DNA from: JAWXBK01 sp040878185
GTDB taxonomy: Bacteria; Pseudomonadota; Alphaproteobacteria; Dongiales; Dongiaceae
Length of the DNA: 64,000 nucleotides
Direction: 5' to 3'
NCBI GenBank assembly: GCA_040878185.1
Contig: JBBDMS010000043.1
Coordinates: 15,811 to 79,810 of the forward strand
Shown here: positions 32,790-40,847 of the stretch, in pieces
Layout of the letters: the number at the start of each line of letters is the position of its first letter
Numbering within the stretch: the first letter of the stretch is position 1
Notes under the pieces: model-generated
What the model was told of the DNA's origin: nothing
What the model saw: the letters and a program-made list of their open reading frames with translations, nothing else
Databases searched by the model: none
Translations under genes and position numbers: made by a program

Positions 32790-33152
32790 TCAGCCGCGGC
32801 GGCGGCCCAGTGTCGCGAGCCGGCGCAGCGCCGGGCTTGCGGCCTTGCTGGCCACGCGCTGGATCTCGTCATAGCGCGCCAACAGATCGCGGCCAAGCGG
32901 CGTCAGGATGGCGCCACCGCGTTCGCGGCCGCCGACATGGGTTTCGACCACCGGCCCGCCGAGACTTTGGCCAAGCGCCTCGATCAGCAGCCAGGCCCGT
33001 CGATACGACATGTCGAGCGCGCGGGCCGCGGCCGAAATCGATTGATGCTCGTCGACCGCCTGCAACAGCGCGATCTTGCCCGGGCCGATCTTCTCGCCGG
33101 CGCCGAAATCGATCCGGATCCAGAGTTTGGGCTCGCTGGTCTTCCTGGCCAT
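32790..33152 (-). CDS. modE: ModE-type molybdate regulator, DNA-binding domain only
   Basis: A 120-residue protein consisting of the LysR-like winged helix of ModE: GPGKIALLQAVDEHQSISAAARALDMSYRRAWLLIEAL, then GGRERGGAILTPLGRDLLARY. The molybdate-binding Di-MOP half of classical ModE (about 260 residues) is absent, so the ligand must be sensed differently or by another protein, as in other short ModE-like regulators. The start is 13 bases after the stop of the dehydrogenase gene, so it probably shares that transcript. The perfect ModE-like operator before modA is its likely target. Confidence 0.85.
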   Translation of the reverse strand: MARKTSEPKLWIRIDFGAGEKIGPGKIALLQAVDEHQSISAAARALDMSYRRAWLLIEALGQSLGGPVVETHVGGRERGGAILTPLGRDLLARYDEIQRVASKAASPALRRLATLGRRRG

Positions 33153-33165
33153 GACCGCCCCGTAT

Positions 33166-34074
33166 TTAGTCGCCGGCGCGGATCGTGATCTTGTTGATCT
33201 CGCCCATGAGATCGACGAGCCGCGGCACGAACTGATCCCGTCTACCCATCGCGCAGGCAAGCAGATAGGTCTGATGCACTGTTTCGCCGAGCAGCGACGT
33301 CACCGGCATCGCACGCGTCATGTCGGTGTAGTAGCGCAGATCCTTTTCCGCATTGCCGATCGCGAACTGCGCGGCGCTGTCGTCGTCGTCGAACACCAAG
33401 CGCATCAGCCGCTGGAACATGACACTGTTGGCGCCGCCCGAGGTAACCACCGCCTCGAGCGCCTTCATGTCGATATCGGCCTTCTTCGCCGCGCACAGCG
33501 CCTCGGCGACCAGGGCCGCGATGCCCAGGCCGAGAAAATTATTGACGAGCTTCAACTTGTGTCCCGCGCCGACGCCGCCGGCATGGACGATCGTGTCGGC
33601 GAAGCATTCGAGGATCGGCCGGATCTCGGCAAGAAGCGCGGCATCGCCGCCGACCATGACCGCGAGTTTGCCGGCTTCGGCTTCTTTCGGCGTGCGGGTG
33701 AGCGGCGCATCGATGAAACGCGCCCCTTCATTGGCGAAAGCGGCGGCGAGCTTCGCCGTCGAATTGGGATCGGCGGTAGTGCAGTCGATCACGGTCAGCC
33801 CACGACGGGCACCGGCCAGCAGGCCGGTCTCGCCATAGACCACCGATTCAAGCTGCGGCGAACCGGTCACGCAGGTGATGACGACATCGCTTTCCGCGGC
33901 GATCGAGCGCGCATCGGACAGCTCGCGCGCACCGCGCCGGACGAGATCCTCGACCGGCGTCCGGTTGCGATGCGCCAGCACCAGCAGTTCGTGGCCTTTC
34001 TCGACGATATTCTTGCCGATGCCGTGGCCCATGAGACCGGCGCCGATGAGCCCGACCCGCGCCTGCTTCGTCAT
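33166..34074 (-). CDS. beta-hydroxyacid dehydrogenase (3-hydroxyisobutyrate dehydrogenase-like)
   Basis: A 302-residue NAD(P)-dependent dehydrogenase: GLIGAGLMGHGIGKNIVEKG at the N-terminus, VITCVTGSPQLESVVYGETG, the substrate loop FIDAPLTRTPKEAEAGKLAVMVGG and the catalytic lysine segment GAGHKLKLVNNFLGLG (normally KLxNN). Family members act on 3-hydroxyisobutyrate, tartronate semialdehyde, 6-phosphogluconate-like or glyoxylate substrates; the exact one is not set by sequence. The GGGAGAGC site fixes the start at 34074. It is followed immediately by the modE gene, an unexpected partner. Confidence 0.88.
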   Translation of the reverse strand: MTKQARVGLIGAGLMGHGIGKNIVEKGHELLVLAHRNRTPVEDLVRRGARELSDARSIAAESDVVITCVTGSPQLESVVYGETGLLAGARRGLTVIDCTTADPNSTAKLAAAFANEGARFIDAPLTRTPKEAEAGKLAVMVGGDAALLAEIRPILECFADTIVHAGGVGAGHKLKLVNNFLGLGIAALVAEALCAAKKADIDMKALEAVVTSGGANSVMFQRLMRLVFDDDDSAAQFAIGNAEKDLRYYTDMTRAMPVTSLLGETVHQTYLLACAMGRRDQFVPRLVDLMGEINKITIRAGD

Positions 34075-34288
34075 GATGCTGCTCTCCCGATCCAGCGCGT
34101 CTTCCGCAGGCGCGGAGCCTAGGGGGCGGTTCCGGCCGGTGCAAGGTTGCCGCAGCGACGAGCGGATCATATTGTTTCGATGCCTCCGACTGCCCGCGCG
34201 GGCCGGATGCGCCGATTGCAGCGGCATCGGCAAACGACCGAGGAGAGCCCCGCGGCCGGCGTTTTCGACCGAGCCTGCGCCATTCTTC

Positions 34289-35587
34289 ATGCTGTATCTC
34301 GAACTTATCATCCTGCTGGTGCTCATCGTCCTCAATGGCATGCTCGCCATGTCGGAGCTGGCCGTCGTGTCGTCGCGCCGCGCGCGGCTTGAGCGCATGG
34401 CCTCGGGCGGTGACCGCGGCGCGCGCATTGCCCTCCAGCTCATCGCCGATCCGGGACGATTTCTCTCGTCCGTCCAGATCGGCATCACGCTGGTGGGCAT
34501 CTTCGCGGGCGCATTCGGCGGTGCGACAATCGCGGCACGGATCGGCCGCTGGATCGACACGATCCCGCTGTTCGCGCCGCGGGGCGAAGAGATCGGCTTT
34601 GCACTGACGGTCGTCGCCGTGACCTACATGACGCTGATCGTCGGCGAACTCGTACCCAAACGCATCGCGCTGGCGAACCCCGAGCGCATCGCCGCCCGCG
34701 TCGCCCGCCCGATGAAGATTCTGGCGCAGGCCGCCGGGCCGGCGGTGTGGCTGCTCAAGGTCTCGACCGAAAGCGTGCTCGCGCTGCTCGGGCTCAAGGG
34801 CGTTCGCCGCCAGCCCATCACCGAAGAAGAGCTCAAGTCGATGATCGCCGAAGGCACGCGTGCGGGCGTCTTCGTGCCGGAAGAACAGGAGATGATCGAA
34901 GGCGTGCTGCGGCTGACCGACCGGCAGGTCCGGGCTGTGATGACGCCGCGCAGCGATCTTTTCTGGATCGACATCGGCTTCAGCCGCGAGGCGATCGCTG
35001 CAAAATTGCAGGAAACGCGGCATTCTCGGTTACTGATCTGCGATGGGTCCGTCGACCGCCCGATCGGCATTGCCCACACCAAGGACCTCGTGCCGCTGCC
35101 GGGTAGCGTCGGCAGCGAGGATCTTCGCCGCGTCATGGTGCCGCCCCTGATCGTGCCGGAAACCATGCCGGTGCTGCGCCTGCTCGATCGCTTCCGCAGC
35201 GAGCGCATCCACATGGCGGTCGCGGTCGACGAGTACGGCACGACCGAAGGCATCGTGACGCCGACCGATATTCTCGAGGCGATTGCCGGCGATCTGCCAG
35301 AGCGCGGCGACACCGCCGGGCCGACCATTGTCCGGCGCGCCGACGGATCCTGGCTGGTCGACGGCATGCTGCCACTCGACGAATTCGAGGATAAAACCGG
35401 CCTGCACGATCTCGAAGCCGAGGGCACATTTCATACGGTGGCAGGGTTCGTGCTGCATCGGCTCGGGCACTTGCCGAGCGTTGGCGAAAGTTTTGTCTAT
35501 CGCGATGCTCGCTTCGAGATCGTCGATCTCGACGGAAGGCGGATCGACAAGATCCTGGTCTATCTGCAGGTTTCGGACCCGAACTAG
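34289..35587 (+). CDS. CNNM/CorC-HlyC family membrane protein
   Basis: A 432-residue protein in three parts: an N-terminal DUF21 transmembrane domain (LELIILLVLIVLNGMLAMSE to about residue 150, containing FLSSVQIGITLVGIFAGAFGG), two CBS domains (MTPRSDLFWIDIGFSREAI to about TPTDILEAIAGDLPE) and a C-terminal CorC_HlyC domain (DGSWLVDGMLPLDEFE, ending in a basic DGRRIDKILVY). This group is called hemolysin or magnesium/cobalt efflux protein; cyclic-nucleotide-binding CNNM relatives export magnesium. ATG at 34289 is the first codon giving the full DUF21 helix. It is divergent from the dehydrogenase gene. Confidence 0.9.
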   Translation: MLYLELIILLVLIVLNGMLAMSELAVVSSRRARLERMASGGDRGARIALQLIADPGRFLSSVQIGITLVGIFAGAFGGATIAARIGRWIDTIPLFAPRGEEIGFALTVVAVTYMTLIVGELVPKRIALANPERIAARVARPMKILAQAAGPAVWLLKVSTESVLALLGLKGVRRQPITEEELKSMIAEGTRAGVFVPEEQEMIEGVLRLTDRQVRAVMTPRSDLFWIDIGFSREAIAAKLQETRHSRLLICDGSVDRPIGIAHTKDLVPLPGSVGSEDLRRVMVPPLIVPETMPVLRLLDRFRSERIHMAVAVDEYGTTEGIVTPTDILEAIAGDLPERGDTAGPTIVRRADGSWLVDGMLPLDEFEDKTGLHDLEAEGTFHTVAGFVLHRLGHLPSVGESFVYRDARFEIVDLDGRRIDKILVYLQVSDPN

Positions 35588-35606
35588 GGCCCGCGGACGC
35601 CCCCTG

Positions 35607-36593
35607 TCATTCGGCAGTCGTTCTTACGCGCACCAACCGGTCGAGATTCGATTCGGGCAGCCATATTTCGCCATCGCGTCCGAGGATCTGGCGCACGTCG
35701 CCGTCCTCGTTATCGCTTGCCGGAATCGTTGCGATGAAGCTTTCACTGACCGGATCGAACGCCAGCACGGCATTGGCCGAAAAATCGCTCACCCACACGA
35801 TGTCACGCTCGTCGACATAGACGGCATAGGCGGCCGGATCGTCACCCGGCAACTTCCATGCCGCCCATGTGCCGGTCGCGGGATCGTATCGGCTCAACTG
35901 ACCCGACATCCATTCGCTGACCCAGATCATGCCCTTTGAATCCGACCAGACACGCCGCGCACCTTGCTCCGGCGTCGGGGGATCGATTGGATGCGCTTCG
36001 CCGGTCGTGCGGTCGATCCGGGCAATATGGTCGCCGGCAAGCGACGCATAATAGATCTCGCCGTCCGGTGTGGCGGTGATCCCGTAAGGTCCGTGGCCGC
36101 GCGGACTCTCAAACACACGCATCGCACCCGTCGCGGGATCGAGGCTGCCATGGAAACCGTTCTGCCCGGTGAACCAGAGCACGCCGTCGCCATCGAAAGC
36201 GGCTGTGTTCAAATTCGCATCATCGGCATGATCGGGCAGCGTCCAGACGGTAACGTCGCTGCTGCCGGGTTCGTAACGCACGATCGCGTTGAGCCCACTG
36301 TCGGTAATCCAGGCATTGCCGTCCGGCCCCTGGATGACGCCGTGTGGCGCAGAGCCGTCGCCAAGTGGGATTTTTTCGACGGCCCCGGTTTCCGGATCGA
36401 GAATCCCGAGCGCGCCGGCGCGTTGTGCCGTGTACCAGACGAGGCCGTCCGGGGCCGGCGCCACATCGTGCGGGCGATCGCCCTTCGGCAGTTCGTAGAC
36501 CGTGATTTCATTTGCAGCGGCGCGCAAGCCAAGGGCCAGCAGCGCCACGCACAACATCGCGAAACCGGCACTTCGATGGATTGCAGTGGCCAT
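35607..36593 (-). CDS. secreted beta-propeller protein, virginiamycin B lyase-like
   Basis: A 328-residue protein with a signal peptide (AGFAMLCVALLALGLRAAA) and six or more repeats of about 45 residues in Vgb/NHL style: PHDVAPAPDGLVWYTAQRAGALGILDPETG, PHGVIQGPDGNAWITDSG, GPYGITATPDGEIYYAS and similar. Vgb opens streptogramin B antibiotics, but most relatives are sugar-lactone- or ligand-binding propellers, so antibiotic inactivation should not be assumed, especially in an exported protein. GGGGAGGCTC before the ATG fixes the start at 36593. It lies downstream of the molybdenum hydroxylase genes and could belong to the same unit. Confidence 0.8.
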   Translation of the reverse strand: MATAIHRSAGFAMLCVALLALGLRAAANEITVYELPKGDRPHDVAPAPDGLVWYTAQRAGALGILDPETGAVEKIPLGDGSAPHGVIQGPDGNAWITDSGLNAIVRYEPGSSDVTVWTLPDHADDANLNTAAFDGDGVLWFTGQNGFHGSLDPATGAMRVFESPRGHGPYGITATPDGEIYYASLAGDHIARIDRTTGEAHPIDPPTPEQGARRVWSDSKGMIWVSEWMSGQLSRYDPATGTWAAWKLPGDDPAAYAVYVDERDIVWVSDFSANAVLAFDPVSESFIATIPASDNEDGDVRQILGRDGEIWLPESNLDRLVRVRTTAE

Positions 36594-36705
36594 GGCAGAG
36601 CCTCCCCGGTTCGATGGATCCGATGGATATGGGAGGAGCGGGACTTCGACACAACCGCGATTTATTCGGGCCAGCCGGGCCACCGACAGACCCGGAGCGG
36701 CCACG

Positions 36706-36972
36706 CTAGCCGCCGGCCATCTTCGGCAGAATATAGACTTCACTGTTGGCCGCGATCGGCTGGAACCATGCGTCGCGGTAAATCTCGCCGTTGATCGCGA
36801 CGGCGACGCCGCGCGCGATCAACGATTTCAATTCGGGACAACGCTCCGCGAGACTGTCGAGAATCTCGCGGATGTTGCGGCCCTCGACCTGGACCCGTTC
36901 GCGACCGCCGGCCTGCGCCTTCAGCGAGCCGCTGAGGCGGACCTCGATCGTCTGCGAGGTGCCCGCCGCGAT
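36706..36972 (-). CDS. MoaD/ThiS-like ubiquitin-fold sulfur carrier, non-standard start
   Basis: The frame codes for about 88 residues of beta-grasp fold: IEVRLSGSLKAQAGG, VQVEGRNIREILDSLAERCPEL, VAVAINGEIYRDAW and the C-terminal end PKMAGG-stop. The terminal Gly-Gly is the site activated in MoaD/ThiS sulfur carriers. The frame is open from the TGA at 37027-37029 and contains no ATG, GTG or TTG before the fold begins; the best candidate is ATC at 36972, four bases after the TAG of the hydroxylase gene (36977-36979). Translation may depend on coupling to that gene, or the sequence may hold an error. It could supply sulfur for the molybdopterin cofactor of the hydroxylase. Confidence 0.72.
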   Translation of the reverse strand: MAAGTSQTIEVRLSGSLKAQAGGRERVQVEGRNIREILDSLAERCPELKSLIARGVAVAINGEIYRDAWFQPIAANSEVYILPKMAGG

Positions 36973-36976
36973 CGCC

Positions 36977-39226
36977 CTAGCCCGCCAGGGCTTTGAGAAT
37001 ACGCGGCGGCGACATCGGCAGTTCGGTCAGGCGCAGACCCGCTGCCGCCGACACCGCGTTCGCGATCGCCGCCATCGGCGGCACGATCGAGGTTTCGCCG
37101 ACGCCCCGGACACCATAAGGATGGCCCGGGTTCGGCACCTCGACGATCAAGGTATCGATCATCGGCAGATCCGATGCGACCGGCAGGCGGTAATCGAGGA
37201 AGCCGGCATTCTGCAACTTGCCGTCCTTGCCGTAGATATATTCCTCGTTAAGCGCCCAGCCGATGCCCTGCACGGCACCACCCTGAAGCTGACCCTCGAC
37301 ATAGCTCGGATGGACGGCCTTGCCGGCATCCTGCACGACGAGATAGCGCAGCACCTTGGTGAAGCCGGTCTCGGGATCGACTTCGACGTCGACGATATGG
37401 GTCGCGAAGCTCGGGCCCGCGTTCTCGGCGTTGCACTCGAGATGGCCGGCAATCGGTCCGCCGGTCCGCCCGGCGACCGCTGCGATCTCGGCGAGCGACA
37501 TCGGGGGGAACTCGCCGGCATTTTTACCGGCCGGCTTCGCATGGCCCTTTTCCCAGGTGACCGCGTCTTCAGCGATGCCCCAGGTTTTCGCAGCCCGCGA
37601 GCACAGCACCTTGATGGCGTTGCGCGCGGCTTCGATCGTGGCAAGCCCGGCCGCGAAGGTCACGCGGCTGCCGTCGGTCACGTCGTTATGACCGACCGAG
37701 CTGGTATCGGCGATGACCGCACGCACCTTCTCGTAAGGAATGCCAAGCTCTTCGGCCGCCATCAGGCACATCGACGCCCGCGACCCACCGATGTCCGGTG
37801 TGCCGAGGACGAGACCCACAGTGCCGTCGCCGTTCACGTTGAGCGACACCGACGTCTGGCCGCCGAAATTGAACCAGTACCCGCAGGACACGCCGCGACC
37901 CTGATTCTTCCCGAGCTTGACCTTGTAGTTCGGATGCTTCTTCGCCGCTTCGAGCGTCTCGATCAGGCCAACGCGACCGAATGTTGGACCGTAGGACGAC
38001 TGGGTACCTTCCTTGGCCGCGTTCTTGAGCCGCATGTCGAGCGGATCCATGCCGATCTTCTGTGCGAGCTCTGCGACCACGCTTTCGACCGCGAACGCCG
38101 CCATCGGCGCACCGGGCGCGCGATAGGCGGCCTGCTTCGGCCGGTTGCAGACCACGTCATAACCGACCGACCGCACATGCTCGAGGTCGTAACAGGCAAA
38201 GGCCGTCATGGCCCCCATTTCAACCGGCGACCCGGCGAACGCACCGCCCTGATAACGCAGTTCGCATTCGGCACCGGTGATCTTGCCGTCCTTCTTGCAG
38301 CCGATCTTGACGCGCATGCTGGCGCTCGAGGTCGGGCCGGTGGCCTTGAACACTTCATCGCGGCTCATGACGATCTTGACCGGCCGGTTCGCCTTGCGCG
38401 ACAGCGCCAGCGCGACCGGTTCGATGAACACCGTTGTCTTGCCGCCGAAACCGCCGCCGATCTCCGAGGCAGTCACACGCAGCTTCGACACTTCGAGGCC
38501 GAGCAGGGCAGCGCAGGTGTCACGAACCATGAAATGGCCCTGCGTGCAGCACCAGATTTCGCCCTGGCCGTCCGGGCCCATGCTCGCGAGGCAGGCATGC
38601 GGCTCGATATAGCCCTGATGGGTCGCTTCGGTGCGGAAACTCTTCTCGACGACGAAATCCGCCTTGGCGAAACCCGCTTCCGGATCGCCATGACCAAACT
38701 CGCAGCGGCTGACGACGTTGGATGCCTTCTTCGGCGCCGGCTCGACGCCCTTGGTGAAGATGTGATCGTGCAGGACCGGCGCATCGGCCTTCATCGCCTC
38801 GTCGACATCGGTCACATGCGGCAGCACTTCGTAATCGACCGTGATCAGCTTCAGTGCCTTCCGCGCGGTCGTCGCATCGATCGCCGCCACCGCGGCAACC
38901 GCATGGCCCTCATAGAGCGCCTTCTCGCGCGCCATGATGTTGACCAGCACGTCCTTGTCGGCACCGTCATGCACCGGCAGATCGTCGCGCGTGATGACCG
39001 CCTTTACGCCCTGCAGGGCTTCCGCCTTCGACGTGTCGATCTTGCGGATGCGCGCATGTGCGTGCGGGCTGCGCAGGATGAGGCCGACCAGCATGCCCGG
39101 CGCGCTCATGTCGGCGCCGAAACGGGCGCGACCGGTTACCTTGTCGACGCCGTCCGGCCGAAGAGGCCGCGTTCCGACACTTGAGTATTTCCGACCGGCT
39201 CTCGCGTTCGTTTCATCAAGCGGCAT
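36977..39226 (-). CDS. molybdenum hydroxylase large subunit (xanthine dehydrogenase family)
   Basis: The 749-residue molybdopterin-binding subunit of a xanthine dehydrogenase/CO dehydrogenase-like enzyme. Visible elements are VTGRARFGADM at the N-terminus, SEIGGGFGGKTTVFIEPVAL (cofactor loop), NRPKQAAYRAPGAP and the active-site glutamate in GVRGVGETSIVPP near the C-terminus. The CO-dehydrogenase-specific AYxCSFR loop is absent; the corresponding AYRAPGAP is as in purine and aldehyde-type hydroxylases. The substrate is undetermined. It overlaps the iron-sulfur subunit by 11 bases. Confidence 0.93.
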   Translation of the reverse strand: MPLDETNARAGRKYSSVGTRPLRPDGVDKVTGRARFGADMSAPGMLVGLILRSPHAHARIRKIDTSKAEALQGVKAVITRDDLPVHDGADKDVLVNIMAREKALYEGHAVAAVAAIDATTARKALKLITVDYEVLPHVTDVDEAMKADAPVLHDHIFTKGVEPAPKKASNVVSRCEFGHGDPEAGFAKADFVVEKSFRTEATHQGYIEPHACLASMGPDGQGEIWCCTQGHFMVRDTCAALLGLEVSKLRVTASEIGGGFGGKTTVFIEPVALALSRKANRPVKIVMSRDEVFKATGPTSSASMRVKIGCKKDGKITGAECELRYQGGAFAGSPVEMGAMTAFACYDLEHVRSVGYDVVCNRPKQAAYRAPGAPMAAFAVESVVAELAQKIGMDPLDMRLKNAAKEGTQSSYGPTFGRVGLIETLEAAKKHPNYKVKLGKNQGRGVSCGYWFNFGGQTSVSLNVNGDGTVGLVLGTPDIGGSRASMCLMAAEELGIPYEKVRAVIADTSSVGHNDVTDGSRVTFAAGLATIEAARNAIKVLCSRAAKTWGIAEDAVTWEKGHAKPAGKNAGEFPPMSLAEIAAVAGRTGGPIAGHLECNAENAGPSFATHIVDVEVDPETGFTKVLRYLVVQDAGKAVHPSYVEGQLQGGAVQGIGWALNEEYIYGKDGKLQNAGFLDYRLPVASDLPMIDTLIVEVPNPGHPYGVRGVGETSIVPPMAAIANAVSAAAGLRLTELPMSPPRILKALAG

Positions 39227-39704
39227 GACGCCCTCCCTTCATTTCAGCGGCGGCATCCATGACCGCGCGCACGATCTTGTCGTAGCCGGTGCACCGGCAG
39301 AGATTGCCGGCGAGCCAGAAGCGAACTTCTGTCTCGTCGGGATTCGGATTGCGTTCGAGCAGCGCCTTGGCGGCGACCAGGATACCCGGCGTGCAGATCC
39401 CGCATTGCAGCGCCGCATGTTCGATGAACTTGCGCTGCAAGGGATGAAGCTGGTCGCCATTGGCCATGCCTTCGATCGTCGTTAGCTTGCGGCCGTCCAT
39501 CTCCGCGCCGAGCACCAGGCAGGAACAGACCAGACGTCCGTCGATCGTGACGCTGCAGGCGCCGCAATCGCCGGTGCCGCAGCCTTCCTTGGCGCCGGTC
39601 AGGCCGAGCCGGTTGCGCAACACGTCGAGGAGCGGCTCATCCGGCTCGCAGACATATTCGACAGTGTCGCCGTTAATCGTCGTAGTGACGTGAATTCCGC
39701 TCAT
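39216..39704 (-). CDS. [2Fe-2S] small subunit of the molybdenum hydroxylase
   Basis: A 162-residue protein with two iron-sulfur clusters: the plant-ferredoxin-type set C42, C47, C50, C60 and region (EGCGTGDCGACSV, RLVCSC) and the alpha-helical set CGICTPG at about 101-107 and LCRCTGY at about 136-141. It passes electrons from the molybdenum site to FAD. Start 39704 overlaps the flavin subunit gene by four bases. The protein has the standard length for such subunits and no signal peptide, so the enzyme is cytoplasmic. Confidence 0.94.
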   Translation of the reverse strand: MSGIHVTTTINGDTVEYVCEPDEPLLDVLRNRLGLTGAKEGCGTGDCGACSVTIDGRLVCSCLVLGAEMDGRKLTTIEGMANGDQLHPLQRKFIEHAALQCGICTPGILVAAKALLERNPNPDETEVRFWLAGNLCRCTGYDKIVRAVMDAAAEMKGGRHAA

Positions 39705-40564
39705 GCCTTGCTCCCTGCGCGTTCGATAGCGATGCCGGCGGCGCGCCGTGCCAGGACGCCGACGACCTTGATCCGAAATTCCTTGGTGCCACGCCTGTCG
39801 TCGATCGGCTTGGCGGCAGCCGATGCGGCGGCGGCCAGCTTTTCCATCGCAGCATCGTCGCCCTTGGTGCCGATCAGGGCCTTCGCGGCGTCCTCGACCA
39901 GCAGCGCGCGGGCCGCAACGGCACCGAGCGATACGCGCGCCGCCGAAATCTTGCCGGCACCGTCGAGCGTCACGCTGACGCCGACGCCGACGACGGCGAT
40001 ATCCATTTCCGTGCGCGGAATGAACCGCAGATAGGCATCGCCCGATTGGGCCGGGCGCTTCGGCAGGAAAACCGAGGCAACGAACTCGCCCTTCGCCAGC
40101 GACGTTTTGCCCGGTGCTGTTGCGATGTCGCCGACCGGCACGTCGCGCTGGCCCTTGGGACCGACGATGCGCGCGGTCGCTTCGGCTGCCATCATGGCCG
40201 GGACGCTGTCCGCCGCCGGCGAGGCGTTGCAGAGATTGCCGACGATCGTCGCGCGGCCCTGGATCTGGGTCGATCCGATCAGTTCCGCTGCCTCGACGAC
40301 GCCCGGCCAAGCCTTGCGGACGTCCTTATGTTCGCCCAGTTCGGCGCTCGGCACCGCAGCGCCAATGCGAAACCCGCCATTTTCGGCGACGATGTCGCGC
40401 ATCCCGGGAATGCGCTTGATATCGACGATCAGGTCGGGCTCGACCGCGCCGCCTCGCATCTGCACCAAAAGGTCGGTCCCGCCCGCCAAAATCCGGGCGT
40501 GACCGGCTTCGCCGCCGAGCAGCTTCACCGCCGCCTCGACCGTCGCCGGAGACTCATATCGCAT
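39701..40564 (-). CDS. FAD-binding medium subunit of the molybdenum hydroxylase
   Basis: A 287-residue flavoprotein subunit: ILAGGTDLLVQMRGG (FAD loop), GSTQIQGRATIVGNLCNASPAADS (conserved FAD-binding segment, usually GNxGGNIANASPAAD) and the C-terminal CO_deh_flav_C domain starting near PRTEMDIAVVGVG. It is first in the operon (flavin, iron-sulfur, molybdenum order), a common gene order for aldehyde and CO-type hydroxylases. Electrons would leave to NAD or a quinone-linked acceptor. Confidence 0.92.
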   Translation of the reverse strand: MRYESPATVEAAVKLLGGEAGHARILAGGTDLLVQMRGGAVEPDLIVDIKRIPGMRDIVAENGGFRIGAAVPSAELGEHKDVRKAWPGVVEAAELIGSTQIQGRATIVGNLCNASPAADSVPAMMAAEATARIVGPKGQRDVPVGDIATAPGKTSLAKGEFVASVFLPKRPAQSGDAYLRFIPRTEMDIAVVGVGVSVTLDGAGKISAARVSLGAVAARALLVEDAAKALIGTKGDDAAMEKLAAAASAAAKPIDDRRGTKEFRIKVVGVLARRAAGIAIERAGSKA

Positions 40565-40847
40565 GTGCCAGATCCCTTATTTCTTGCTCCCGGCCGCGCC
40601 AGACCCGTGATGTGCCATTTCGGGTGATTCCGGCGGCGGCGAGCCGCACGATAGGGCGCCGGTTGGGCCTGCGGCAAGGGCCAAAACCGCTTGAAAACCG
40701 GACATGCTGTCCGACGCCGGATCGCACCGGCGTGGGTCGAGGTTGGCCGGCAATTCCCTGTTCAGGTACCACGCGCGAATCGCGGCGGCCGGAGAGCCGC
40801 CATCATGGGAACAACCGGTCGACACACGATCCGGCCGCCCGCCCATC

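Noticed and set aside
35607..36593. Labelling the beta-propeller as an antibiotic-resistance gene
   Set aside because: A signal peptide and generic propeller repeats do not support streptogramin lyase activity; catalytic residues were not confirmed.
36791..39184. A long rightward open frame opposite the molybdenum hydroxylase large subunit
   Set aside because: It is antisense to a gene with clear family motifs, has no recognisable domains and is explained by GC-rich third positions.
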